64,000 nt of DNA from Gemmatimonas sp. GTDB lineage: Bacteria; Gemmatimonadota; Gemmatimonadetes; Gemmatimonadales; Gemmatimonadaceae. Positions 42,138-51,570 of this stretch are shown piece by piece. The notes beneath the pieces are model-generated. The model saw only the letters and a list, made by a program, of their open reading frames with translations. It had not been told where the DNA came from and did no database searches. Where the stretch lies: positions 62,001 through 126,000 of the forward strand of contig JAABRO010000003.1 in assembly GCA_011390885.1 (NCBI GenBank), in the 5' to 3' direction. The number at the start of each line of letters is the position of its first letter. The stretch's first letter is position 1. Both the position numbers and the translations under genes were made by a program.

Positions 42138-44406
42138 ACGACGAACGACGGAACTCGTCGGCGAGGCGGCGCAGCAGCGACTGCCGCACGCGTCCCTCGC
42201 CGATCGCTTCGCCGATCACGTCCACGGCGTCGTCGATCGCCTCGTCCGGCAGCCCGCCGCCCCGCGCCCAGCGGAACCAGCCGCCGTCGCAGCTCTCGCT
42301 CGGCTCGGTGCCGGGCTTGAACCACTCGAGCTGCGGCACGCCCTCGCACCAGTCGCCGAAGAGGCGGCCGCTGGTCGCGTCGATCGTGCGCGGCACGAGT
42401 GACGGAGGCGCCACCCACTCGCGATCGCGCTCCGGCGAATGCCAGCCGCTGCGCATGAACTGCGCCCACACCGGCGCGGCATAGCGACCGCCCGACGCGG
42501 CTGCGCCAAGCGAGCGCGGCGTGTCGGTACCCAGCCACACGCCGGTCACGAGCGACGGCGAGTAGCCCACGAACCACGCATCGGCGCCATCGTTGGTGGT
42601 GCCCGTCTTGCCGGCCACGGGGCCCCACACGCCGAGCTCACGCACGGCGCGCCCCGTGCCGCGGTCCACCGCCGACTGCAGCATGGACGTGACGAGGAAC
42701 GCGTCTTCGACGCTCAGCGCGCGCTCGCGCGTGCTCGGTGCGCGCTCCCAGAGCAGGCGCCCGTCCGACGTCTCCACGCGCGTGACCACGTGCGGCTCAA
42801 CGCGCCAACCACCGTTCGCGAAGGGGGCGTACGCCGAGGTGAGCTCGAGCGGCGTGAGCGAGGCGCTGCCCAGCGAGAGCGACGGCACGTCGGGGAGGGT
42901 CGACGTGATGCCGGCAGCGCGCGCGGTCTCCATGATGCGCTCGTTGCCGATGTCCTGCGCGAGCCGCACGGTGGCCGTGTTGTTCGAGCGCACGAGCGCC
43001 GTGCGCAGCGTCATGCGCCCGTGGTGTTCGTCGCCGAAGTTGGTGGGCGTCCAGATGGTGCGGCCGGCGCGAATCGACACCGGCTCGTCGCTGAGCATGC
43101 GGTTGCCGCTGTAGCCGCTGCCGATCGCGGCCGCGTACACGAACGGCTTGAAGGTGGACCCGACCTGGCGGCTCGCCTGCAGCGCGCGGTTGAAGCCGCG
43201 CGCATCCACGGCACGACCACCGACGACGGCACGCACGGCGCCGGTGCCCGGGTCGATCGCCACGAGCGCGCCCTGCGTGGGGTGCTGCTTCGCGTCGCGC
43301 CGCGCCCGATCCACGCGCGCGGCACCGACGGCGAGCGTACGCTCGGCAGCGCGCTGCGCCTTCGCGTCGACGGTGGTGTACACGACGAGGTCGCGCGCGC
43401 GCACTTCGCGACTCAGCACGCCGGCCTGCTGCAGCGAATCGAGCGTACCGCGCACCACATCGACCGCCCACGTGTGCGCGGGCCAGTCAGGCCGCCACGC
43501 GCGTGAGGGCACGCGCACGGGGCGCGCGCGCACGCGCTCCGCCTCGTCGGCTTCGATGAGTCCGGCATCCACGAGCACGCCGAGCACCACGTCGCGCCGC
43601 GCGCGCGCCTTCTCCGCGTTGCGGCGCGGGTTGTACGTGCTCGGTGCCTTGGGCAGTCCGGCGAGCAGCGCCGCGTCGGCCACGGTGGCCTTGCCGATGC
43701 CCTTGCCGAGCAGGTCGCGCGATGCGGCCTCCACACCCCAGGTGCCGTTGCCGAAGTAGATCGTGTTCAGGTAGCGCTCGAGGATCTCGTCCTTGCTCAG
43801 CGACGCTTCGAGCAGACGCGCGTAGCGCACTTCGAGCGCCTTGCGCTTCCAGCCGCGCACCTCGTCGGTGAGGAACGCATTCCGCGCGAGCTGCATGGTG
43901 ATCGTGCTCGCACCCTCGCGCACGCCGCCAGCACGCACGTTCTGCACCGCGGCGCGCAGCACGCCACGCACGTCGACGCCGCCGTGCTCGCGAAAGCGCC
44001 GGTCTTCCACGGCCACGAACGCCTCGCGCACGTGCACCGGAATGTCCTCCATGTCCACCGGCAGGCGCCGCACGGGATCGAGCATGCCGAGCAGCTCGCC
44101 GTCGTGCGTGAACAGCCGGTCGCCGGCACGCGGACGCCATTCGCGCAACGCTTCCACGCTGGGGCAGCCGTCGAAGCCGCACGTCTGCCACCAGCTGGCG
44201 CCCGTCACGATGCCGCCGATCACGAACACGGCCGCGGCCGCGAGCACGCGGCGGTCGCGGCGCGTCCGGTGCGCGAGCACGAGCGCGCGCCGGCCGGCAT
44301 GGCGCAGCCGGCGGCGCCACGACGAGGCGGGGCGCGACGGCGCCGAACCCATGACGGCGTCTGCCTCGCCCTTGGGCGTCCCGCTATCGTTCATGTTCGT
44401 GTCCAT
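42085..44406 (-). CDS. Bifunctional class A penicillin-binding protein (PBP1A-like)
   Basis: This enzyme polymerises and cross-links peptidoglycan. The 773-aa protein has a basic cytoplasmic N-terminus, one membrane helix (VLAAAAVFVIGGIVTGAS, about 54-71), and a GT51 glycosyltransferase domain with EDRRFREHGGVDVRG, GASTITMQLARNAFL and KRKALEVRYARLLE. The transpeptidase domain has GSTFKPF (nucleophile Ser), RSNNTATVRL and GKTGTTNDG. A short C-terminal extension contains two Cys (GDWCEGVP and ESCDGGW) and a charged tail. It is divergent from the deacetylase gene, with fewer than 25 bp between starts, so both may be expressed from one short region for wall maintenance. Confidence 0.92.
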   Translation of the reverse strand: MDTNMNDSGTPKGEADAVMGSAPSRPASSWRRRLRHAGRRALVLAHRTRRDRRVLAAAAVFVIGGIVTGASWWQTCGFDGCPSVEALREWRPRAGDRLFTHDGELLGMLDPVRRLPVDMEDIPVHVREAFVAVEDRRFREHGGVDVRGVLRAAVQNVRAGGVREGASTITMQLARNAFLTDEVRGWKRKALEVRYARLLEASLSKDEILERYLNTIYFGNGTWGVEAASRDLLGKGIGKATVADAALLAGLPKAPSTYNPRRNAEKARARRDVVLGVLVDAGLIEADEAERVRARPVRVPSRAWRPDWPAHTWAVDVVRGTLDSLQQAGVLSREVRARDLVVYTTVDAKAQRAAERTLAVGAARVDRARRDAKQHPTQGALVAIDPGTGAVRAVVGGRAVDARGFNRALQASRQVGSTFKPFVYAAAIGSGYSGNRMLSDEPVSIRAGRTIWTPTNFGDEHHGRMTLRTALVRSNNTATVRLAQDIGNERIMETARAAGITSTLPDVPSLSLGSASLTPLELTSAYAPFANGGWRVEPHVVTRVETSDGRLLWERAPSTRERALSVEDAFLVTSMLQSAVDRGTGRAVRELGVWGPVAGKTGTTNDGADAWFVGYSPSLVTGVWLGTDTPRSLGAAASGGRYAAPVWAQFMRSGWHSPERDREWVAPPSLVPRTIDATSGRLFGDWCEGVPQLEWFKPGTEPSESCDGGWFRWARGGGLPDEAIDDAVDVIGEAIGEGRVRQSLLRRLADEFRRSSSRNASERSGPGRPAPER

Positions 44407-44429
44407 TCGTGTATTCGACCCCGTTGCAG

Positions 44430-45542
44430 ATGCCGAGTTTCGCCAGATCCCGCGCCCGCGTCACGCTGTCTGCCCTCGCCGCGCTCCTCGGTACGGCCTG
44501 CGGTGGCACCCAGGGGAGCGACGCGGCCGCCGCGGAGCGTCCGCTGGCCGCGACTGCTGCCGACGCCGCGGCTGAGTTCACGGACTCCGTACGATTGGAC
44601 GGCGCCGGTGGTGACACGGTTCGTCCCACGTCCGTGGCGCCTGCGGCCACTGGCCCGGTGACGACGCTGCCGCCCAACGAGTACGGCCGCATCCCGATCG
44701 TGGAGTACCACCTCGTGGTGGACGCGGACGCGAGCTACGCGGTGAGCCGCGAGCGCTTCCGGGCCGAGCTCGACACGATGTACGCGCGCGGCTATCGCCC
44801 GATCGGGCTCGGCGAGCTGCTCGACAAGCGCATCGACCTGCCGGCCGGCACGTCACCGGTGCTGTTCGTGTTCGACGATGCGTCGCCCAGCCAGTTCCGC
44901 TACGTGGACGAGGGCGGGCAGCTCGTGGTGGACCCGTCGAGCGCGCTCGGCATCTGGCTGGACTTCGCGAAGGACAAGCCCGAGTGGCGGCACCGCGGTG
45001 CGTTCTGCCTGCTGAGCGGCGCCGAGGCGGGGCGCAGTTTCTTCGGCAACAAGGGAATCGAGGGACAGGAAACGGCGTGGCGCTTCCGCAAGCTCGCGCA
45101 CCTCGACTCGCTGGGCTTCGAGCTGTGCAATCACACGCTGTGGCACGCGCGGCTCGACAAGTACGATGACGCGTTCGTGCAGGAGCAGATCGCGCGCGGC
45201 GAGCTGGCCATCGACTCGGCCATGCCGGGCTACCGCGTGCGCGGCTTCGCGCTGCCGCTCGGCATGTGGCCGAAGAACCGGCCGCTGGCGTGGGCGGGCT
45301 CGTGGACCGACGCGAAGACGAAGCGCATGACGCGCTACGCGTATGACGCCGTGTTCGAGGTGGCCGGCGGACCGGCGCGCAGCCCGCACGATCCGCAGTT
45401 CAACCCGCGCTCGCTGCCGCGCATTCCGCTGGGCAAGGGGATGCCGCTGTTCCCCACGCTGCGCACGCTCGAGAAGGAAGGCGCGGGTGGGCGGTATGTG
45501 AGCGACGGCGATCCGGCGACGGTGGCGGGGACGAAGCAGTAA
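44430..45542 (+). CDS. Polysaccharide deacetylase (NodB-fold) lipoprotein
   Basis: A 370-aa envelope protein with lipobox LLGTAC (Cys24), so probably anchored facing the periplasm. The NodB catalytic pattern is seen as VLFVFDDASPSQF (metal and base Asp pair) and LCNHTLWHARLDKY (HxxxxH metal ligands), with RVRGFALPLGMWPKN near the last motif. The family removes acetyl groups from peptidoglycan or other glycans; the substrate here is unassigned. A low-complexity Ala/Asp linker of about 60 residues separates the lipid anchor from the enzyme. A GTG at 44409 is an alternative start. Confidence 0.83.
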   Translation: MPSFARSRARVTLSALAALLGTACGGTQGSDAAAAERPLAATAADAAAEFTDSVRLDGAGGDTVRPTSVAPAATGPVTTLPPNEYGRIPIVEYHLVVDADASYAVSRERFRAELDTMYARGYRPIGLGELLDKRIDLPAGTSPVLFVFDDASPSQFRYVDEGGQLVVDPSSALGIWLDFAKDKPEWRHRGAFCLLSGAEAGRSFFGNKGIEGQETAWRFRKLAHLDSLGFELCNHTLWHARLDKYDDAFVQEQIARGELAIDSAMPGYRVRGFALPLGMWPKNRPLAWAGSWTDAKTKRMTRYAYDAVFEVAGGPARSPHDPQFNPRSLPRIPLGKGMPLFPTLRTLEKEGAGGRYVSDGDPATVAGTKQ

Positions 45543-45649
45543 GGCGGGCGCGGCGGTCACGCAGCGCGAACGGTCGACACGAACGGACCGTCGCCGCACG
45601 ATCGCCCGCCGGGTACCGAGTACCGACGACCGTTGCCGGCGCACCCCGC

Positions 45650-45704
45650 CGAGCCCGTGTAATGGGTCGGCAGCGGTGAGCGGTCCACGGTGATCGGTCT
45701 GGCC
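45650..45704. repeat. Right-half copy of the CGGTCTGGCC element
   Basis: GTCGGCAGCGGTGAGCGGT...GTGATCGGTCTGGCC matches the right ends of other copies. The 14 bases after it, GAGTGCGAGACCGC, also follow the copy ending at 49200 (GAGTGCGAGATCGC). No left end is recognisable. It lies between the convergent 3' ends of the deacetylase and AhpD-like genes. Confidence 0.55.
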
Positions 45705-45777
45705 GAGTGCGAGACCGCGCTGCAGCGCGGACTCACGGCACGGAGGTTCTTCCTGCTCTCCGCGCGCGATCGGTCCT

Positions 45778-46179
45778 CTACTTCCCCGTCAGCTCGTCCC
45801 AGCGATCGACGGCGCGGCGGAGGTGCGGGATCACGATGCTGCCGCCCACGATCAGGCCGATGCTCAGCGTCTCGAAGGCTTCCTCGCGGGTGACGCCTTC
45901 TTCGGCGCAGCGCACGATGTGGTAGGTGATGCAGTCGTCGCAGCGCAGCACGAGCGACGCGACGAGGCCGAGCAGCTCCTTCGTCTTCACGTCGAGCGCG
46001 CCGGCTTCGTACGCGCGGCCGTCGAGGTTGAAGAAGCGATTGATGACGAGGTTGTTCTCGCCGAGGATGCGCGTGTTCATGCGCTCGCGGAACGCGCGGA
46101 ACTCGGCCAGCGAACCGGCGGCCTCAGCGGCCGGCTCTGCCGCCGTCGGCGGCGCGTGGGTGTCGTGATCGGGGCTCAC
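45778..46179 (-). CDS. Carboxymuconolactone decarboxylase / AhpD-like protein
   Basis: A 133-aa all-helical protein with the AhpD-type redox motif CDDCITYHIVRCAEEG (CxxC followed by His), usually associated with peroxidase or alkylhydroperoxidase activity. The preceding TKELLGLVASLVL and following VTREEAFETLSIGLIVGG are the family framework. The GTG start at 46179 overlaps the stop of the upstream TPR gene (GTGA), so the two are translationally coupled. The first 30 residues are Ala/Pro-rich and likely flexible. Substrate unknown. Confidence 0.85.
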   Translation of the reverse strand: MSPDHDTHAPPTAAEPAAEAAGSLAEFRAFRERMNTRILGENNLVINRFFNLDGRAYEAGALDVKTKELLGLVASLVLRCDDCITYHIVRCAEEGVTREEAFETLSIGLIVGGSIVIPHLRRAVDRWDELTGK

Positions 46180-46769
46180 AGCGTCCACTTGCGCAGGGTG
46201 GCGAGGGCGGTCTCGAGCGCCGCCTTCTGCTGCTCGGACGTGGCCGCCGCGAGCAGCTGCTCGTAGGTGCGGATGGCGAGCTGCATGGCTTCCTTGTCGT
46301 GCTCGGCGCTGGCGAGCGATGCCGCGTTGTCGGCGAGCGCCGCCTTGGCGAGCTGGTCTTCGGGGAAGCGCTCCACCACCTGGATCCAGCGAATGGTGCG
46401 ATCGCGCTGGTTCGCCTCGGTGAGCGCCCACATGTGCCACGCGCCGCGATTGTTCGGATCGGCCGCGAGCGCGCGATCGGCGAGCGCGCCGACCACGTCG
46501 GGACCGCGGCCACTGAGCCAGTAGGCGTTGGCAAGGATCACGAGCGCGCGCGCGTTGCTCGGCTGCTCGGCCACGACACGTTCGTAGATGGGGCCCGCGA
46601 CTTCGGGCACGTCGCGCCACGGTTCGACGGCGGCGACGAGCGCGTCAGCGGTGGCGGAGTCGCGCAGGGTGTGCAGGCGCTCCATGAGGACGCCCACATT
46701 GCCGGAGGCTTCATACTCCGCCACGGCGCGCTCGAGCGCGGAGCGAAGGTCGGATTTCGGTGCAATCAT
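46176..46769 (-). CDS. TPR-repeat protein
   Basis: A 197-aa soluble helical protein starting MIAPKSDLRSALERAVAEYE. Helix-turn-helix repeats are visible: AGPIYERVVAEQPSNARALV, ILANAYWLSGRG, LADRALAADPNNRGAWHMWA and AIRTYEQLLAAATSEQQKAA. These fit tetratricopeptide-type scaffolding. It is coupled to the AhpD-like gene downstream by a 4-bp overlap. No signal peptide. The partner is unknown. Confidence 0.75.
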   Translation of the reverse strand: MIAPKSDLRSALERAVAEYEASGNVGVLMERLHTLRDSATADALVAAVEPWRDVPEVAGPIYERVVAEQPSNARALVILANAYWLSGRGPDVVGALADRALAADPNNRGAWHMWALTEANQRDRTIRWIQVVERFPEDQLAKAALADNAASLASAEHDKEAMQLAIRTYEQLLAAATSEQQKAALETALATLRKWTL

Positions 46770-47292
46770 GTTCGGAAATCTAGTGACGCGATGGGTGCGG
46801 CTGGCGGTCGGCGTGGTGTCGACCGGGTGATGGCGTGGTGACGGGCGCACCGCTGTGTCGTCCGTTCCGTGACGGGCGACAGCTTGCGCGAACCGGGGCC
46901 GGCTGCAACATTTGCGGGGTCAGCGGCGTACAAGCACCAACGCCTGCAGCGACCCCAGCAGGTCCCCCGCCAGTCGGCTGAACACACCTTCCGGCCAGAG
47001 TGCTTCGGCCTCTGCCCGTGGTCCTCCGCCTGCTGGCCCCGAGACGAAAGGCGCGCAGCGCCCCGGGCCATCGAGTTCGATGCCCACGTCCCACTGCGAT
47101 ACCGGAGGGCCACCGCCCTCCGAAGCACGACGGCCCGACATCCATCCGTCCAGCCCCGATTCACCGCACGATGGCCATGCGAGCACGTTGCACGTGCCCG
47201 CTCGCTGATCGGGTGCGGTATGCACGACCCGGCGCCTTCGCGCCGACCGCCGGACCGGCCAACCCGGTCCTCCACGCCACACGCAGTACAGC
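46770..47292. other. Long leader and divergent region upstream of rho
   Basis: About 520 bp between the TPR gene and rho. It contains a small hairpin, GGAGGGC-CACC-GCCCTCC (47104-47121), and the palindrome CATCGAGTTCGATG (47069-47082). rho genes are commonly autoregulated in long leaders; these elements are candidates but unproven. A weak minus-strand open frame is listed separately. Confidence 0.4.
46920..47141 (-). CDS. Possible small protein, weakly supported
   Basis: An open frame of 73 codons from ATG 47141, starting MSGRRASEGGGPPVSQWDVG and ending in hydrophobic VFSRLAGDLLGSLQALVLVR. The composition is more protein-like than other frames in this gap, but there is no Shine-Dalgarno and no family match. 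It may be spurious. Confidence 0.25.
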   Translation of the reverse strand: MSGRRASEGGGPPVSQWDVGIELDGPGRCAPFVSGPAGGGPRAEAEALWPEGVFSRLAGDLLGSLQALVLVRR

Positions 47293-48909
47293 ATGAGCGA
47301 ACCGAAGCGCCCCAATCGCCGAGGCCGTCGGCCCCGGTCCCGTGATCCACAGGCCACGGACGTCGGCGGCGAGCCGAATCCGTACCGCGACGCCCCCGAC
47401 GAGAGTGCGGTGAGCGCCGCCGACGCGCCGGCCGCGCGTCCGAAGCGCCCCGCGCGCCGCCGTCGCACCGACGCCGTCGAGGCCGGCACCGACGGCCCCT
47501 CGGCACCCGCCGAGTCTCCCGCGCCCGCTGCGGCGCCCGCCCCACCCGCCGCACCCGCACCGCAGGCCTCGTCGCATCACGCGCCGTCGCATCAGGCGTC
47601 CGGCGGTGGCGAGCAGGGGGCGGACTTCCGGCAGAACGGCCAGCGTCGCAACTCGCGCCGCGGTCGCGGCCGCTTCCGCAAGGAGCGCGGCGGTCGTGGG
47701 CCTCGCGATCCGCGGGAAGGGCGCGAACAGCGCGAGCCGCGGGAGCCGAGGGAACCGCGCGACAACCGTGACTTCAGCGCACCGGCCACCGTCGAGGGCA
47801 CCATCACGGGCTGGTTCGACGCCCAGCGCGACGCCGGCTTCGTGCGCCGCGCCCAGCACAGCTATCTGCCCGAGCCAACCGATCCATTCGTCCAGCCGCA
47901 CATGGTGCGGCAGCATGCCCTGCGCCGCGGCGACAAGATCGAGGGCACCTGGGGCCGCGACCATCGCGGTCGCGCCGTGGTCATCGAGATCACCGCGCTC
48001 AACGACGGGCCGCCCATCATCGAAGGCAAGCGCCCCGACTTCAACACCCTCGTGGCGAGCTATCCCGACCGGAAGCTCACCCTCGAGACCGGCCAGCCGG
48101 CCAAGACCGGCCCCGAACTCACGCGCCGCGCCATCGACCTCATCGCCCCCATCGGCTACGGACAGCGCGCGCTCATCGTGGCACCGGCCCGCGCCGGCAA
48201 GACCACGCTGCTGCAGGCGATCGTGCAGGGTGTCGCCACCAACCACCCCGAGGCCGCGCTCTTCATTCTCCTGGTCGACGAACGGCCGGAAGAAGTGAGC
48301 GAGATGATCACCTGGGGCTACGGCGAAGTCGTCGCGTCGAGCTTCGACATGCCCGCCAAGCGGCACGTCGAAGTGGCCGACATGGTGCTCGAGCGCTCGC
48401 GCCGTCTCGTGGAGCAGGGCAAGGACGTGGTGATCGTGCTCGACTCGATCACGCGCCTCGCGCGCGCCCACAACACGGTGGAGCGCGGCACCGGACGCAC
48501 GCTCTCCGGCGGCCTCGACTCCTCGGCCATGCAGAAGCCCAAGGCCTTCTTCGGCTCGGCACGCATGATCGCCTCCGAGAACGGAGGCGGCTCGCTCACG
48601 ATCATCGCCACCGCGCTCGTGGAAACCGGGTCGCGCATGGACGACGTGATCTTCGAGGAGTTCAAGGGCACGGGCAACTGCGAGATCAAGCTCGACCGCA
48701 GCCTCGCCGATCGCCGCATCTATCCCGCGTTCGACATCGCCGTCAGCGGCACCCGGCGCGAGGAGAAGCTGTATCGCCCCGACCAGCTCCAGAAGGTGCA
48801 CCTGCTGCGGCGCGGCCTCGCGCAGATGCCGCCGCAGGCCGGCATGGAGTGGCTGATCAAGCGCATCAGCGGCACCCCGAACAACGATTCGCTACTCGAC
48901 GGGCTCTGA
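47293..48909 (+). CDS. rho: Transcription termination factor Rho with long N-terminal extension
   Basis: Rho is a hexameric RNA-dependent ATPase that ends transcription. The 538-aa protein is about 120 residues longer than E. coli Rho. Residues 1-160 are low-complexity, basic and Arg/Gly/Pro-rich (NSRRGRGRFRKERGGRGPRD, then repeated REPREP). The RNA-binding domain is seen in DAGFVRRAQHSYLP and VRQHALRRGDKIEGTWGRD. The motor has Walker A APARAGKTTL (297-306), Walker B ILLVDERPEEVSEM, the Q-loop KPKAFFGSARMIASENGGG and the arginine-finger region VETGSRMDDVIFEEFKGTGN. It is likely essential here. Confidence 0.95.
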   Translation: MSEPKRPNRRGRRPRSRDPQATDVGGEPNPYRDAPDESAVSAADAPAARPKRPARRRRTDAVEAGTDGPSAPAESPAPAAAPAPPAAPAPQASSHHAPSHQASGGGEQGADFRQNGQRRNSRRGRGRFRKERGGRGPRDPREGREQREPREPREPRDNRDFSAPATVEGTITGWFDAQRDAGFVRRAQHSYLPEPTDPFVQPHMVRQHALRRGDKIEGTWGRDHRGRAVVIEITALNDGPPIIEGKRPDFNTLVASYPDRKLTLETGQPAKTGPELTRRAIDLIAPIGYGQRALIVAPARAGKTTLLQAIVQGVATNHPEAALFILLVDERPEEVSEMITWGYGEVVASSFDMPAKRHVEVADMVLERSRRLVEQGKDVVIVLDSITRLARAHNTVERGTGRTLSGGLDSSAMQKPKAFFGSARMIASENGGGSLTIIATALVETGSRMDDVIFEEFKGTGNCEIKLDRSLADRRIYPAFDIAVSGTRREEKLYRPDQLQKVHLLRRGLAQMPPQAGMEWLIKRISGTPNNDSLLDGL

Positions 48910-48936
48910 GCCGACAGCAGGTCCGGCAACAGTCGA

Positions 48937-48963
48937 ACGCCCCCGCGACTCGCGGGGGCGTTT
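48937..48963 (+). terminator. Intrinsic terminator after rho
   Basis: Perfect arms ACGCCCCCGCG and CGCGGGGGCGT with an ACT loop, continuing into TTGGCGTTT. It lies 27 bp after the rho stop. Confidence 0.75.
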
Positions 48964-48996
48964 GGCGTTTGGGGGGCTGGCTCCGAAGCCCGCGCT

Positions 48997-49087
48997 GGCC
49001 AGACCGTGTACGGATCACGGTCTACCGGAACCGACTGACCCGCGGGTAGATGGCAGCAGTGCACGGTAGCCGGTGAACGGTCTGACC
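48997..49087. repeat. GGCCAGACCG/CGGTCTGACC element, first of a tandem pair (91 bp)
   Basis: It begins GGCCAGACCGTGTACGGAT and ends ACGGTCTGACC (one change in the right end). The interior GGAACCGACTGACCCGCGGG plus TAGATGGCAGCAGTGCACGG is nearly identical to the second copy 113 bp later. It lies just after the rho terminator. Confidence 0.85.
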
Positions 49088-49109
49088 AAGTGCACCGACG
49101 GGTCGCTTC

Positions 49110-49200
49110 GGCCAGACCGTGTACGGATGACCGTCGACCGGAACCGACTGACCCGCGGGTAGATGGCAGCAGTGCACGGTACCCGGTGAACGGTCTGGCC
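49110..49200. repeat. GGCCAGACCG/CGGTCTGGCC element, second of a tandem pair (91 bp)
   Basis: Same length and interior as the copy at 48997, with an intact right end CGGTCTGGCC. The rest of the gap to 49324 shows no gene. Confidence 0.85.
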
Positions 49201-49324
49201 GAGTGCGAGATCGCGTTCGCCGGCCAGCACCGCGTGCTGCGCTACGCCCCCATCACTCAAGACCTGACGCCGGCGTCCGATACCCTGAGGGGAAGCGGTC
49301 CGGTCTGCCCGGGCCGGCCTGCTC

Positions 49325-51475
49325 ATGTTCACTCCGTCCTCGACCGGCATGCTGCGAAACCTGACCCTCCGCGCCAAGATCCTGGCGCTCCCTGCCGTCG
49401 CCGCCATCGGCTTCCTGACGACGCTCGCCGTGGTCGTCAGCCTCGGCCTCTCCGCCCAGGCCGAACAGCGCCGCATCGAAGAGGGGCACTCCCCCGCGCT
49501 CCAGCTCAGCCTGCGCCTCGAGCGCACGCTCGAGGACTACCAGCGTGCCCAGCGCGACGCCGTGGGGGCGAGCGACGAGGCCGGCATCACCGCGTCCGAC
49601 ACGATCGCCGCGCACTTCGCCGCGCTCGCCGATTCGCTCGGTGCCAACCCGGAAGTCGTGGCGTCGGAGATCGACAGCGTCGCGGCCGCCTTCTCGGCTT
49701 ACGCACAGATCGCGCGCTCCACCAGCATCGCGATGATCACCGGCGACGTCGCCCTCGACCTCATGGACGCCCGCCAGAAGATGCGCACCCAGTACGCCGA
49801 GCTCGCGACCTCGCTGGCCGAGCGTCGCGAGGCGCGCGAGGCCGCGATCAGCGCGGCGTTCGAGAGCGCGCGCAGCATGCAGCGCACCGCGCTCGTGGGC
49901 TCCACCGCCGTGCTCGTGGTGGCGCTCACCGTGCTCGGCATCCTCGCGGTGGGCACGCTCCGCAGCATCATGGGCGCGCTCGGCGAACTCTCGTCGGCCG
50001 CGTCGGAGATCGCGCGCGGCCGCATCGAGCAGAAGATCGACAACGACAGCAAGGACGAGATCGGCGCCCTCGCGGACGCCTTCCGCGGCATGGTGTCGTA
50101 CGTGAGCGACATCGCGCACGCTGCCGATCGGCTCGCCGTGGGTGACCTCGACGCCGCGGCCGTCGCGCCGCGATCGGAGCACGACGTGCTCTCGCGCAAC
50201 GTGAACCGCGTGTCCGACGCGCTCCGCACCGTGATCGGCGAAGTGGGCGGCACGATCGGTGCCGTGCAGCAGGGCAACCTCACGCACCGCGGCTCGGCCG
50301 CCGGCGTGGAGGGTGCCTACGCGGATGTCATCAATGGCACCAACGGCATGCTCGACGCAGTGAACGCACCGGTCGACGAAGCGCGCGCCGTGCTGGCCCG
50401 CGTGGCGCAGCGCGACCTCGCAGTGCGCATGACCGGCGACTACCAGGGCGATCACGCCGCGATCAAGGCGTCGCTCAACACGGCGCTCACGAACATCGGC
50501 GCGGCTTTCGCCTCGCTCACCGGCGCGGTCGCGCAGGTGAACTCGGCGGCCACCGAGATCGGTGCCGGCAGCCAGGAGCTCGCCTCGGGCTCGTCCGATC
50601 AGGCGGGCGCCATCGACCAGGTCTCGCACCGCCTCGCCGTCGTGGGTGAACGCACCAAGGCCAGCGCGGCCGATGCGCACGAAGCGCGCGCCGCGATGGA
50701 GCGCGCGCGCACCGATACCGTGCAGGGCGTGGAGCGCATGCAGGCGCTCGCCGAGGCCGTCGCCGACATCAAGCGCTCGGCCGATTCCACGGCGAAGATC
50801 GTGAAGACGATCGACGAGATCGCCTTCCAGACCAACCTGCTCGCGCTCAACGCGGCGGTGGAAGCCGCACGCGCCGGTGATGCGGGCAAGGGCTTCGCGG
50901 TCGTGGCCGACGAAGTGCGCAGTCTCGCCATCCGCGCGGCGGACGCGGCGCGCAACACGGCGGCACTCATCGAGGAGTCGGTGCAGAAGACCGAGGCCGG
51001 CGTCAAGCTCAACGACGGCGTGCGTCGCCGCCTCGAGGAGATCCGCACCGGCGTGGAGCGCGCCAGCACGATGATGGCCAACATTGCCGATGGCGCGCGC
51101 GAGCAGGAGCAGGAGCTGGGTGAAGTCACCACCGCGATCTCGCAGATCGCGCAGCTCACGCAGCGCGTGGCCGCCAACGCCGAGGAGTCGGCGAGCGCCG
51201 CCGCCGAACTGCAGGCGCAGGCCGGCGAGATGCACGAGATGGCCTCGCAGTTCGTGGTGGAGGGGGCGCCGTCGCGCAGCAGCGGTTCGCGCGAGACGGT
51301 GCGCGCGCCGGGGCGCGTGAGCAGCACCGCCCCTGCCCGCTCGGCACGTCCGGCGTCGACCGCGCGGCGCGCGGCCGCGACCGTGGCCGCACCCGTCACG
51401 GCCTCCGGTGGCCCTGACGACGCCGAGTCGCTCATCCCGTTCGACGACGACACGGACATCTTCGCCGAGTTCTGA
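49325..51475 (+). CDS. Methyl-accepting chemotaxis protein
   Basis: A transmembrane chemoreceptor of 716 aa. TM1 (about 20-42; [20 protein letters not shown]) and TM2 (about 192-213; [20 protein letters not shown]) bracket a helical periplasmic ligand domain. Two or three HAMP-like segments follow ([53 protein letters not shown]). The signalling tip is the standard [20 protein letters not shown] followed by [14 protein letters not shown] long Ser/Ala/Arg-rich tail ends in an acidic segment (about 625-716) without a CheR pentapeptide. No other chemotaxis genes are in the window, so its pathway partners lie elsewhere. Confidence 0.92.
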   Translation: MFTPSSTGMLRNLTLRAKILALPAVAAIGFLTTLAVVVSLGLSAQAEQRRIEEGHSPALQLSLRLERTLEDYQRAQRDAVGASDEAGITASDTIAAHFAALADSLGANPEVVASEIDSVAAAFSAYAQIARSTSIAMITGDVALDLMDARQKMRTQYAELATSLAERREAREAAISAAFESARSMQRTALVGSTAVLVVALTVLGILAVGTLRSIMGALGELSSAASEIARGRIEQKIDNDSKDEIGALADAFRGMVSYVSDIAHAADRLAVGDLDAAAVAPRSEHDVLSRNVNRVSDALRTVIGEVGGTIGAVQQGNLTHRGSAAGVEGAYADVINGTNGMLDAVNAPVDEARAVLARVAQRDLAVRMTGDYQGDHAAIKASLNTALTNIGAAFASLTGAVAQVNSAATEIGAGSQELASGSSDQAGAIDQVSHRLAVVGERTKASAADAHEARAAMERARTDTVQGVERMQALAEAVADIKRSADSTAKIVKTIDEIAFQTNLLALNAAVEAARAGDAGKGFAVVADEVRSLAIRAADAARNTAALIEESVQKTEAGVKLNDGVRRRLEEIRTGVERASTMMANIADGAREQEQELGEVTTAISQIAQLTQRVAANAEESASAAAELQAQAGEMHEMASQFVVEGAPSRSSGSRETVRAPGRVSSTAPARSARPASTARRAAATVAAPVTASGGPDDAESLIPFDDDTDIFAEF

Positions 51476-51487
51476 TCGCAACACGAC

Positions 51488-51531
51488 ACGGCGCCCCGCA
51501 TCGTGCCTGACGGCATGGTGCGGGGCGCCGT
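51488..51531 (+). terminator. Hairpin after the chemoreceptor gene
   Basis: Twenty-nt arms ACGGCGCCCCGCATCGTGCC and GGCATGGTGCGGGGCGCCGT (two mismatches) around TGAC, 12 bp after the stop and between convergent genes. No T-run follows; it may work in both directions. Confidence 0.6.
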
Positions 51532-51570
51532 GCGTTCGCGCGACGCGCGACGCGCCAAGCGCTGCGTGTG

